Shown: positions 55,613 to 62,714 of the stretch, one piece after another
Numbering within the stretch: position 1 is the first letter of the stretch
How the letters are laid out: each line of letters begins with the position of its first letter
Source of the DNA: Dyadobacter psychrophilus
Lineage (GTDB): Bacteria > Bacteroidota > Bacteroidia > Cytophagales > Spirosomataceae
Assembly: GCF_900167945.1 (NCBI RefSeq)
Contig: NZ_FUZA01000002.1
Coordinates: 1,054,001-1,118,000, forward strand
Length of the DNA: 64,000 bases
Reading direction: 5' to 3'
Translations under genes and position numbers: made by a program
Notes under the pieces: generated by a model
Told to the model about the DNA's origin: nothing
The model's database searches: none
Seen by the model: the letters and a program-made list of their open reading frames with translations, nothing else

Positions 55613-55928
55613 CTTTCTGTGTTTTTAGTTTTTCCAAAATATTGTCTAAGCGGTCAAAGCGTTCTTCCCACATTTTCTGGAATGGCGCTAACCAATCGGC
55701 TACCTCTTTCATTTTCTGGGGGTTAAAGTGATAATAAATTTCCCTTCCTTGTTGCTCCTGGCTGACCAGTTGGCATTCGGTCAATATTTTAATGTGTTTT
55801 GAAACCGCTTGCCTGCTTGTGTCAAAGTGTTCGGCCAGTGCATTCGGTGTCATGGCCTGCAATGCAATTAATGTAAGTATGGCCCTGCGCGTAGGATCTG
55901 CTATGGCCTGGAAAACATCTCTTCTCAT
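55602..55928 (-). CDS. ArsR-family repressor, module 1
   Basis: 108 residues, winged HTH: '[20 protein letters not shown]' and '[20 protein letters not shown]' (recognition helix [10 protein letters not shown]). No Cys pair typical of metal-sensing ArsR, so a non-metal signal is likely. Residues 2-54 match module 3's repressor (58678) at 51 of 53 positions, a recent duplication. It represses its own operon through the twin operators upstream. Confidence 0.9.
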   Translation of the reverse strand: MRRDVFQAIADPTRRAILTLIALQAMTPNALAEHFDTSRQAVSKHIKILTECQLVSQEQQGREIYYHFNPQKMKEVADWLAPFQKMWEERFDRLDNILEKLKTQKDGK

Positions 55929-55944
55929 TGTTCAAATTCAATTT

Positions 55945-55991
55945 GCTACTGATTGGTTGCAAATATATGTGCAATTAATCGGTTGCGCAAG
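55945..55991 (-). promoter_or_regulatory. Promoter and twin operators of ArsR module 1
   Basis: Minus strand: CTTG -33 (55991-55988), 20-bp spacer, perfect -7 TATATTTG (55967-55960). One 16-bp operator lies in the spacer (55971-55986, GCAACCGATTAATTGC read on the minus strand) and one starts at the last base of the -7 (55945-55960, GCAACCAATCAGTAGC). Operator starts are 26 bp apart. The operon start codon is 17 bp beyond. Confidence 0.65.
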
Positions 55992-56029
55992 TATTTCTTA
56001 AATTTTTTATAGGTGACGCAGGGAGCGGT

Positions 56030-56037
56030 TATATTTG
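56030..56037 (+). promoter_or_regulatory. -7 element TATATTTG for 56073 gene
   Basis: Perfect TAnnTTTG, 36 bp before the ATG at 56073; the -33 is weak. Confidence 0.3.
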
Positions 56038-56072
56038 GTTTCCAGACTCCACCAACTTTACGTGACCCGTTT

Positions 56073-56845
56073 ATGAAATTTTTCTGCCCTTTCTTTCTCT
56101 TAATTATTTCAAATGCAGCACTGGCCCAGCAGGGGCGCGATTCTTCTTTTGTCAAATATTATAATTTGCAAAACGGAAGCGAAACATCTGCACAAAAGCG
56201 GATTGAAATGCAATCAGACATTGATACAACGTGGACCGATGGAAAGAGCGGGGATACAGTTTCGGATTTGTGCCGGCCAAAACACCCATGTATACGACAA
56301 TAAATGGCATTTTGAGCACACCTTATATGATTCAGGTGCGGGGGAATGCCGAAGAAAGAAATAAGAAGCGCTGGGGATATCATGGTTTTGAGGGTTACGC
56401 CAAAGACGATAAATCGCGCATCACGATGCTGGTAAACAAGCACATTGAAATGGAGCGGCCAGTTGCTGAGCTATACTATTATTCAACCGTTTACAACCAT
56501 GACGAAGCAGCTTATAACTGGTTCAAAATCGGCTCGGATGTTAAGCAGCATTCCTTCATGTTCGGGCGGGACAAAGCCGTTTTCTACGGTTCATTGAAGC
56601 TAACCAATGCGTTAACATTGGGTCGTATTGGAAAAGAAGACATCTCATTAACCAAACCAGCGGGAGATGACGAGCAAAATGCAGAACAAGACGCCAAATA
56701 TGTAAATTATAACGAACTGAAAAGCGGCGGAGACGGAACCATTTTTTACGATAAGGACCGCGACATAGTGGTGATCAAAATTAAGGGTAAATGGATGAAG
56801 GTGGCAGTGGAAGCATTGCCGGAAGGGGTGGAGTATGGGTTTTAA
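56073..56845 (+). pseudogene. Secreted hypothetical protein gene with one-base frameshift
   Basis: From the ATG at 56073 the frame encodes a signal peptide ('MKFFCPFFLLIISNAALAQQ') and continues through 'TTWTDGKSGDTV', then falls out of frame and stops at 56303. The other frame, open from before 56231 to 56845, carries 'FGFVPAKTPMYTTINGIL' and the remainder (~190 residues). Adding one T to the TTT at 56260-56262 joins them smoothly as '...GDTVFGFVPAKT...'. This is a real frameshift mutation or a homopolymer sequencing error. The protein family is not recognised. Confidence 0.6.
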
Positions 56846-56849
56846 ATGG

Positions 56850-56878
56850 TTTGCCTAGTGAAGATTTTAATATCTTTG
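56850..56878 (+). promoter_or_regulatory. Promoter for DUF6934-like gene
   Basis: TTTG (56850-56853), 17-bp spacer, perfect -7 TATCTTTG (56871-56878), 28 bp before the ATG at 56907. Confidence 0.45.
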
Positions 56879-56906
56879 GGCATTCAAAACACACACTTTC
56901 TTTTAT

Positions 56907-57407
56907 ATGAACATTAAATGCTATACGACCGAGCTAGTCGGAAAAACGGAGTTTAGGTTTTTCAGTGAAGGCAAAAATGGTCGCTTTGAAATGAGGATAA
57001 GCTTCGAGCAACTTAGCCATAATTTTTACAATCTTGCTTTTGGTTTATGGGACACATCTTTATTTGCAATTGAAGATAGTGTGGAGCTTCGAAACGGAGA
57101 TATGGATAAAATCCTCGGTACAGTCGCTACTGCTGTGATGTCGTTTCTGGAATCTAATCTTAGCGCTAGTATAGCAGCCAGCGGCAGAACACTGCCCGGC
57201 AAGTATGCTGTAAGAACCAGAAAATATCAAATGGGAATAAGCAGAAATCTCAGTGAACTTAATGCGGTTTACAATGTTTATGGCTTTCGCGCTGTAAAAA
57301 ATGAGAATAATGAAATATCAGGAACCTGGCCTTACGGTTGGAAAGGGGAATGGGAAAAATTTCAAGTTGGATCTAACTATGATGCTTTCTTGATTAACTT
57401 AAAATAA
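56907..57407 (+). CDS. DUF6934-like protein
   Basis: 166 residues, cytoplasmic. Features that recall DUF6934: 'FYNLAFGLWD' near the middle, 'NGDMDKILGTVATAVMSFLE', a 'RTRKYQMGISRNLSELN' segment and a C-terminal 'WEKFQVGSNYDAFLINLK'. The assignment is from memory of the family pattern and should be treated as tentative. The stop codon shares its A with the ATG of a small ORF (TAATG), so the two are coupled like toxin-antitoxin pairs. No biochemical function is known. Confidence 0.6.
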   Translation: MNIKCYTTELVGKTEFRFFSEGKNGRFEMRISFEQLSHNFYNLAFGLWDTSLFAIEDSVELRNGDMDKILGTVATAVMSFLESNLSASIAASGRTLPGKYAVRTRKYQMGISRNLSELNAVYNVYGFRAVKNENNEISGTWPYGWKGEWEKFQVGSNYDAFLINLK

Positions 57408-57619
57408 TGGTTAATTTTGATATATACACAAGGAGAAATATTATGAAAGATGTCATAATTGCGAAGGAAAGTGAGCCTAAGCGGGGGAGGTTAAAAGAAA
57501 GAATCAGGATGAGTGAAAGTGGTTCTGAAAATGCGAAGCCGCTCAGCAGAAAAGCGCAGGAAATGAAAATTTTTCTGGAACGAAACCCGATCCCTAAGGA
57601 ATTTTTAAAACAAAAATGA
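57407..57619 (+). CDS. Small basic protein coupled to DUF6934-like gene
   Basis: 70 residues, rich in Lys, Arg and Glu, no signal peptide. Overlaps the upstream stop as TAATG. A second start, the ATG at 57443, is preceded by AGGAG 7 nt upstream and would give 58 residues; both are possible. The C-terminal 'KPLSRKAQEMKIFLERNPIP' is likely helical. The short size, charge and coupling fit an antitoxin or partner role, but this is inference. A terminator begins at its stop. Confidence 0.55.
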   Translation: MVNFDIYTRRNIMKDVIIAKESEPKRGRLKERIRMSESGSENAKPLSRKAQEMKIFLERNPIPKEFLKQK

Positions 57620-57650
57620 CGGCCTGCTCGAGTAGTTCGTCATTTTTGTT
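57609..57650. terminator. Bidirectional terminator
   Basis: 13-bp perfect arms AACAAAAATGACG (57609-57621) and CGTCATTTTTGTT (57638-57650), A- and T-rich at both ends. It lies between two convergent operons: the DUF6934-like pair and SRPBCC module 2. Confidence 0.8.
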
Positions 57651-57660
57651 TGAATAAATA

Positions 57661-58170
57661 CTAGCCCTGCACTTTTTCCAGATAAGCATCCAGCTTATCA
57701 AATGTTCCGCTGAAACCTTGCTGCATATTTTCCATGATGGAAAAATAGGTTTCCTCCTGCGCTGGCGTTGCGTTAACCGGATGGCCCTGAATTGTCAATG
57801 TTGTTATCCCGTTTTTTTCTTCCAGTGTGATCTGATTGAAGACTTCCAAGGGGAAATCCATTGGAAATGGGGAGGTTATAATGTTCCCTTCCGCGTCCGC
57901 AAAAGAATTCACGAATTCAAGCAGATCGGCGCGCCGGATGTTTTTGTATTGAAACAATCCCCACATTTCGTGGCCGTTTCCTTCCATTTTATAGTGCGTG
58001 CTGCCTCCGGCGCGAAAGTCGAAATGCTGTACGGAAAGCTGGCTTCCAGCCGGTCCCCACCATTCGCCGAATGCTTCGGGTGATGCAAATGCGTCGAAAA
58101 CAAGCGTTTTGGGCGCTTTAAACTCCCTTACAATTTTCAAACCTCCTCTTTTTTGTGTTTGCTGTTCCAT
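57661..58170 (-). CDS. SRPBCC (AHSA1-like) protein, module 2
   Basis: 169 residues: 'LKIVREFKAPKTLVFDAFAS', 'EAFGEWWGPAGSQLSVQHFD', 'AGGSTHYKMEGNGHEMWGLF' and 'MENMQQGFSGTFDKLDAYLE'. Same fold as modules 1 and 3 but clearly diverged. It is 15 bp downstream of its ArsR gene, not overlapping it. Confidence 0.88.
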   Translation of the reverse strand: MEQQTQKRGGLKIVREFKAPKTLVFDAFASPEAFGEWWGPAGSQLSVQHFDFRAGGSTHYKMEGNGHEMWGLFQYKNIRRADLLEFVNSFADAEGNIITSPFPMDFPLEVFNQITLEEKNGITTLTIQGHPVNATPAQEETYFSIMENMQQGFSGTFDKLDAYLEKVQG

Positions 58171-58185
58171 GTTATTGTTATTTGA

Positions 58186-58542
58186 TTAATCCGCGTTTGG
58201 TTCTTCATTTGATTGATTATCAGCCTGTATTCTCTCCAAATAACTTCCCAGGGAATCAAATTTCTCATTCCAGAATTGTTTGTACTGATCCACCCAGTTA
58301 GAAACTTCGCTCAGTCCGTCCAGTTTCGCCTCGCAAAATCTTTCCCGCCCTTCCTGTCGAACGACCACCATTCCGCATTCTGTAAGAATTTTAATGTGCT
58401 GAGAAATAGCTGGCCTGCTTATATTAAAATTATCGGCAATGCTATTGAGGTTCATGGACTTATTCGCAATCAAACTAATGATCTGCCGCCGCGTCGGATC
58501 CGCTATTGCCTGAAAAACATCTCTTCTTGCTTCGATTGACAT
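58186..58542 (-). CDS. ArsR-family repressor, module 2
   Basis: 118 residues: '[20 protein letters not shown]' and 'IADNFNISRPAISQHIKILT'. The recognition helix is SRPAISQHIK, which differs from modules 1 and 3 ([10 protein letters not shown]), in line with its different operator sequence. No obvious metal-binding Cys pair. Divergent from module 3. Confidence 0.9.
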   Translation of the reverse strand: MSIEARRDVFQAIADPTRRQIISLIANKSMNLNSIADNFNISRPAISQHIKILTECGMVVVRQEGRERFCEAKLDGLSEVSNWVDQYKQFWNEKFDSLGSYLERIQADNQSNEEPNAD

Positions 58543-58547
58543 AATAC

Positions 58548-58596
58548 GTAAGTGTTTGCTTACACAAATGTATATGTAAGTATTTGCTTACGCAAC
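58548..58596 (-). promoter_or_regulatory. Promoter and twin operators of ArsR module 2
   Basis: Minus strand: GTTG -33 (58596-58593), 20-bp spacer, perfect -7 TACATTTG (58572-58565). Operators GTAAGTATTTGCTTAC (58576-58591, inside the spacer) and GTAAGTGTTTGCTTAC (58548-58563) are 16-bp dyads with GTAAG/CTTAC arms, 28 bp apart. Same geometry as modules 1 and 3 with different sequence. Confidence 0.7.
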
Positions 58597-58611
58597 TTTT
58601 TAATAAAAATT

Positions 58612-58658
58612 CTTGTGCAACTTTAAAGTTGCGCTTATATTTGCAATTATAACGTTGC
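58612..58658 (+). promoter_or_regulatory. Promoter and twin operators of ArsR module 3
   Basis: CTTG -33 (58612-58615), 20-bp spacer, perfect -7 TATATTTG (58636-58643). Operators are GCAACTTTAAAGTTGC (58617-58632, a perfect 16-bp palindrome in the spacer) and GCAATTATAACGTTGC (58643-58658), 26 bp apart. Every distance equals that of module 1. Confidence 0.7.
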
Positions 58659-58677
58659 GCGTTAAGTATAGAAAGTT

Positions 58678-59016
58678 ATGCCGAAAGAATTTAGGAGAGA
58701 CGTTTTTCAGGCCATTGCGGATCCTACCCGCAGGGCGATATTGAGCATGATCGCGTTACAGGCGATGACGCCCAATGCTTTGGCGGAGCATTTTGATACG
58801 AGCAGACAGGCCGTTTCAAAACATATAAAAATATTGACCGAGTGCCAGCTGATAAGACAGGAGTTGTCTGGCAGGGAAATTTATTATCACTTCAATGCAA
58901 AGCAAATGAAGGAAGTGGATCAGTGGCTGGAACAGTTTAAGAAGCTTTGGGAAGACCGGTTCAATCAATTAGACCAAGTATTATTTAACTTAAAACCAAA
59001 TGATTATGAAGACTAA
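58678..59016 (+). CDS. ArsR-family repressor, module 3
   Basis: 112 residues, a close paralogue of module 1's repressor: same recognition helix ([16 protein letters not shown]) and 51 of 53 identical residues over the start of the domain, diverging after 'GREIYYHFN'. First gene of a two-gene operon; its stop lies 11 bp inside the SRPBCC gene, the same overlap as in module 1. Confidence 0.9.
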   Translation: MPKEFRRDVFQAIADPTRRAILSMIALQAMTPNALAEHFDTSRQAVSKHIKILTECQLIRQELSGREIYYHFNAKQMKEVDQWLEQFKKLWEDRFNQLDQVLFNLKPNDYED

Positions 59017-59506
59017 CCTTTTGTTGAATTTCACAGTAGATAAGGAAAATAAAAAGATCTATGTTGAACGGGAATTTGCTGCTTCGGTAGCCAAAGTGTG
59101 GGCAGCATGGACGCAAAAAGAATTGCTGGAACAATGGTGGGCACCCAAGCCATGGAAAGCCAGGACCAAAGAAATGGATTTCCGCGAAGGCGGGCACTGG
59201 TTGTATGCAATGGTCGGCCCGGAAGGTGAGGAGCATTGGGCGCGCATGGATTACAAATCAATTACAGCGCAGAAATCATATTCCGCGCTTGATCTTTTCT
59301 GCGATGAAAATGGCCAGCCCAGTGATTTTCTGCCTGGTTCGCAATGGCTCACGTCTTTCAAAGAAAACAGTAGTAGCACGATCGTAGACGTTGTGTTGAC
59401 ATTCAACGAGCTTTCAGATCTTGAAAAACACCTTGAAATGGGATTCAAAGAAGGTTTCCTTATGGCATTCGAAAACCTCGACGAGGTGTTGGATTCTCAG
59501 AAATAG
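59006..59506 (+). CDS. SRPBCC (AHSA1-like) protein, module 3
   Basis: 166 residues from the ATG at 59006 (an ATG two codons earlier, at 59000, is also possible). Typical pieces: '[20 protein letters not shown]', '[20 protein letters not shown]' and '[20 protein letters not shown]'. Despite the near-identical repressors, the SRPBCC proteins of modules 1 and 3 are much more different from each other than the ArsR proteins are. Confidence 0.88.
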   Translation: MKTNLLLNFTVDKENKKIYVEREFAASVAKVWAAWTQKELLEQWWAPKPWKARTKEMDFREGGHWLYAMVGPEGEEHWARMDYKSITAQKSYSALDLFCDENGQPSDFLPGSQWLTSFKENSSSTIVDVVLTFNELSDLEKHLEMGFKEGFLMAFENLDEVLDSQK

Positions 59507-59522
59507 GTTATTATATGATTAA

Positions 59523-59565
59523 AATAAAGCTCCAAAACTGTTTTACGCGGTGTTGGAGCTTTATT
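59523..59565. terminator. Bidirectional terminator
   Basis: 13-bp arms AATAAAGCTCCAA (59523-59535) and TTGGAGCTTTATT (59553-59565) between the convergent SRPBCC module 3 and alkB genes. Confidence 0.8.
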
Positions 59566-59586
59566 GTTTTATCCTGGTTCAATTTT

Positions 59587-60183
59587 CTACGCTACTTTCC
59601 TGAATGTGAGATTGATCCTCGCCTTCATTGTTTTGGACGATTTGGCAATCCGATGCTCCCAATATTTTTGTAAGTCACCTTTCATCAGCAGCAAAGAGCC
59701 GTTGCCCAATTCCAAAGAATATTGTTGTTTATGGTTTTCTTTATTTCTAAAATCAAAATTTCGTGGCTGTCCGAAACTAACAGAAGCAATTTCTGTTTTA
59801 AGGCCGACAATTGTATCCTTGTCGCTATGCCAGGCGACCGAATCATTGCCATCCCGGTAATAATTTAGCAGCACTCCGTTGAAACGGATCCCGGTATGGT
59901 TTTCGACTTTTGATTTGATTTCCAGCAGTTCTTCCGTCCATGGAATAGGTGGTCGCATATCATCCTGCCGAATGGGGCGATCGCCAAACCAGGCACATAG
60001 TCTGGGAGTCAGCATCTCTTTATCATAGATCGTAATTTTGGTTTGTTGCCAGGAAACGGTTTCCAGAAATGTTTTCAAATACCGCTCACTTTCCATTTTC
60101 GTAAAGAAGCCCGGCACATATTCCATCAGATGTTCCGGAAGCAGCAAATGTTCCCGGTCGTCAAATAACTTAAATTGCTCCAT
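59587..60183 (-). CDS. alkB: AlkB-family Fe(II)/2-oxoglutarate DNA repair dioxygenase
   Basis: 198 residues, AlkB-like. 'NYYRDGNDSVAWHSDKD' gives His119 and Asp121; 'WEHRIAKS' supplies His177; the 2-oxoglutarate site R-x-N-x-T-x-R is at 189-195 ('RINLTFR'). It removes alkyl lesions (1-meA, 3-meC) by oxidative demethylation. It is downstream of dinD by 13 bp, so it belongs to a damage-related operon. Closer to the short ALKBH2/3-like group than to E. coli AlkB by the 'NYYRDGNDSVAWHSD' pattern. Confidence 0.92.
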   Translation of the reverse strand: MEQFKLFDDREHLLLPEHLMEYVPGFFTKMESERYLKTFLETVSWQQTKITIYDKEMLTPRLCAWFGDRPIRQDDMRPPIPWTEELLEIKSKVENHTGIRFNGVLLNYYRDGNDSVAWHSDKDTIVGLKTEIASVSFGQPRNFDFRNKENHKQQYSLELGNGSLLLMKGDLQKYWEHRIAKSSKTMKARINLTFRKVA

Positions 60184-60196
60184 TTCTCATCCTTCT

Positions 60197-61033
60197 CTAT
60201 TTCTTTCTTATTGGCCTGGTATCGTTTTCTTTTACCAGTTTTTTTACACTTGCTACGCTTGGTAATTCTTCCGGCATAGTTCCTCCAAGTTCCTGAATGG
60301 TTTGGCGCACTTTTTGGCCAACCTCAAAGTGGGTTTTATTAGCTCTCTGTTTGCCGGTGATATTTTCACGTCTTAGCTTATCGTCAGTTTGTGTAGTTCT
60401 AAATAAGTTGGCTGCAAGTTCAGAGCTGCCCATGTGGTCTAATATATGTTGGCTCTTTTTCAGTTCTTTCTTTTCATGTATGGCTTTCGCGTCAAGCCCG
60501 CCATATAAACCCATATAGCCATGATTTTGGAAAACAGCGTAATCAATTGGCTCGACTACTCCTGCAACCCTGGCGGAATCCGCCAGAAGTAAATTGTGTC
60601 TGGTAACTTCGCTACGTAAAAAAATCCGCTTTTCATTTTCTCCGGGAAGGTTATTATACTCCTCCGATTGCCTCAATTCCTGCAAACGCGTTTGGACGGC
60701 GAAATAAGTTTGCCCTAATGCGACAACTTCCTTAGCCGGATCCGCATTTTGGACAATCAGGTAGCAAGCATAACGGGATAGCTTTACATTATCACTTTTC
60801 CGTTTTGCGCCTTTTCCCAACTTGATCATTTCGTGCAAATCCCCGAAATGATCTGAAACGCTGGAATCGCTGTTTTTGCACGCTTCCTTAGCTCTTTCAA
60901 TTACCGCCTTAAAATATCTGTACTCCGTATATTCTAGGATTTTTGCAAGATCCCTGGCACTCCAAAATTCATTTCCCTGATCATCTGTTTTTCTGATTCC
61001 TTCAAAAAGCGATGGTTGATTTACTGCTTTCAT
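60197..61033 (-). CDS. dinD: DinD-family DNA-damage-inducible protein
   Basis: 278 residues. The N-terminal ~100 residues read as a BRO-N-like domain ('GNEFWSARDLAKILEYTEYR'), followed by 'KLSRYACYLIVQNADPAKEV', 'VALGQTYFAVQTRLQELRQ' and the DinD-specific helical part ('NHGYMGLYGGLDAKAIHEKK'). E. coli DinD is SOS-induced and inhibits RecA-mediated strand exchange. It heads an operon with alkB and is divergent from imuB over 172 bp of AT-rich DNA. Confidence 0.88.
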   Translation of the reverse strand: MKAVNQPSLFEGIRKTDDQGNEFWSARDLAKILEYTEYRYFKAVIERAKEACKNSDSSVSDHFGDLHEMIKLGKGAKRKSDNVKLSRYACYLIVQNADPAKEVVALGQTYFAVQTRLQELRQSEEYNNLPGENEKRIFLRSEVTRHNLLLADSARVAGVVEPIDYAVFQNHGYMGLYGGLDAKAIHEKKELKKSQHILDHMGSSELAANLFRTTQTDDKLRRENITGKQRANKTHFEVGQKVRQTIQELGGTMPEELPSVASVKKLVKENDTRPIRKK

Positions 61034-61205
61034 AATAATGCTTTTTAGTGTGTAAAATTGATTTTGATAACTAAAACAAAGTAAAGAAAATCCTTGCTAC
61101 TAAACAAGAGATTTGATATCATTGTGACCAAATTAAAGATACCTTAAATATCATATAAAATATAAATTATTGATTAACAGAACATTATGTAAATAATAGT
61201 TTAGT

Positions 61206-62705
61206 ATGTCACAGCGCTTCGCCAACATATGGTTCCGACATTTAATCACAGACTGGGTTGTGACAGAACGTGCTGAGCTGGCTGGTGAGCCGTTTGTTTT
61301 GGCTGCTCCTGAGCGTGGAAGAATGGTTGTTAAAGCAGCAAGTGCGAAGGCGATAGAGAATGGAATTGAAATCGGAATGGTTGCAGCTGATGCCAGAGCA
61401 CTTTTCCCTTCATTGGAAGTGATAGACGATCACCCGGGTAAAGCAACTGAACTGCTGACTGAATTAGCGGAATGGTGTATACGTTACACGCCTGTTGTTG
61501 CAATCGACATACCCGATGGCCTGATGCTCGACATTACAGGTTGTGCCCATCTTTGGGGCGGGGAACGTGCCTATCTGAAAGACATAGTCATCCGGCTCAG
61601 ACAAAAGGGTTACCACGTAAGCGCTGCCATTGCAGATACTGTTGGCGGCGCCTGGGCAGTTGCCCATTTTGGGCATGACAAGCGTATTGTACAAGCCAAT
61701 CGTGTTTCCGAAGCATTATTACCCTTGCCGCCGGCTGCCTTACGTCTTGAAAATGTAGTGGTTGAGCGAATGCAAAAATTAGGTTTCTACCAGATCCGGA
61801 ACTTCATTAATATGCCGCGTTCTGTGCTGAGAAGGCGTTTTGGGCAGCAGCTTCTGGATCGGGTAGACCAGGCGTTCGGGCATGCTATTGAGGTTATTGA
61901 ATCAGTAAAACCTGCGGTGCCATACCAGGAGCGGCTGCCTTGTATGGAGCCGATTGTAACAGCAACCGGTATCCAGATCGCATTAAGGAGGCTGTTGGAA
62001 GCATTGTGCCACCGTTTGGTGAAAGAAGGGAAAGGTTTGCGGACCGCAGTTTTCAAAGGATTTCGGGTAGACGGGAAAATTGTGCAGATCGACATTGTGA
62101 CAAATAGGGGATCATTTCATGTAGGGCACCTTTTCAAGCTTTTTGAACTCAAAATAGCAACGATCGAGCCGGCTCTGGGCATTGAGTTATTCTTGCTGGA
62201 AGCGCCTGTTACAGAAGATGTTAATGAAGTCCAGGAGAAGCTTTGGAATACAAATGCCGGCGCGGATAATGTAAACCTGATAGAGTTGCTGGACAGACTA
62301 GCGGGTAAGGCTGGAATTAAAACGATCCGCCGGTATGTGCCGGACGAACATTATTGGCCCGAGAGATCCATTAAACTTACCCAGTCATTGCAGGATAAAC
62401 CGCAAACTGCCTGGCGAACAGACCGTCCGAGGCCGATTTATTTGTTACCCGATCCATTGCCGATAGAAGTGTCCGCACCCGTCCCGGATTATCCGCCTAT
62501 GTTGTTCAGGCTCAACGATTACGTACATAATATTATAAAAGCAGACGGCCCGGAACGAATTGAAAGGGAATGGTGGCTCGACCAGGGTATGCACCGGGAT
62601 TACTATTGTGTTGAAGATCAGTCTGGTGTGCGTTACTGGATTTTTAGGCTTGGACATTATGATAATGAGGATTCAGAATGGTTTATTCACGGTTTTTTTT
62701 CCTAG
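61206..62705 (+). CDS. imuB: ImuB-type Y-family polymerase homologue
   Basis: 499 residues. The N-terminus ('FANIWFRHLITDWVVTERAE') lacks the D-x-D-x-FFA catalytic motif of Y-family polymerases, as is normal for ImuB, which works as a clamp-binding scaffold. 'DIPDGLMLDITGCAHLWGGE' and 'GFYQIRNFINMPRSVLRRRF' (HhH-type region) are typical. It forms the mutasome with ImuA and DnaE2. The dnaE2 gene begins 9 bp after its stop, in one operon. Confidence 0.9.
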   Translation: MSQRFANIWFRHLITDWVVTERAELAGEPFVLAAPERGRMVVKAASAKAIENGIEIGMVAADARALFPSLEVIDDHPGKATELLTELAEWCIRYTPVVAIDIPDGLMLDITGCAHLWGGERAYLKDIVIRLRQKGYHVSAAIADTVGGAWAVAHFGHDKRIVQANRVSEALLPLPPAALRLENVVVERMQKLGFYQIRNFINMPRSVLRRRFGQQLLDRVDQAFGHAIEVIESVKPAVPYQERLPCMEPIVTATGIQIALRRLLEALCHRLVKEGKGLRTAVFKGFRVDGKIVQIDIVTNRGSFHVGHLFKLFELKIATIEPALGIELFLLEAPVTEDVNEVQEKLWNTNAGADNVNLIELLDRLAGKAGIKTIRRYVPDEHYWPERSIKLTQSLQDKPQTAWRTDRPRPIYLLPDPLPIEVSAPVPDYPPMLFRLNDYVHNIIKADGPERIEREWWLDQGMHRDYYCVEDQSGVRYWIFRLGHYDNEDSEWFIHGFFS

Positions 62706-62714
62706 GTAATTAAA

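Noticed and set aside
55602-59506. ArsR genes as metal-resistance (arsenic or zinc) regulators
   Set aside because: No metal-binding Cys pair and no metal transporter or reductase next to them; the partners are SRPBCC and VOC proteins.
61043-61076. Inverted repeat TTTTAGT-N20-ACTAAAA before dinD as a damage operator
   Set aside because: Short arms in AT-rich DNA with a long spacer and no match to the imuA dyad; likely chance.
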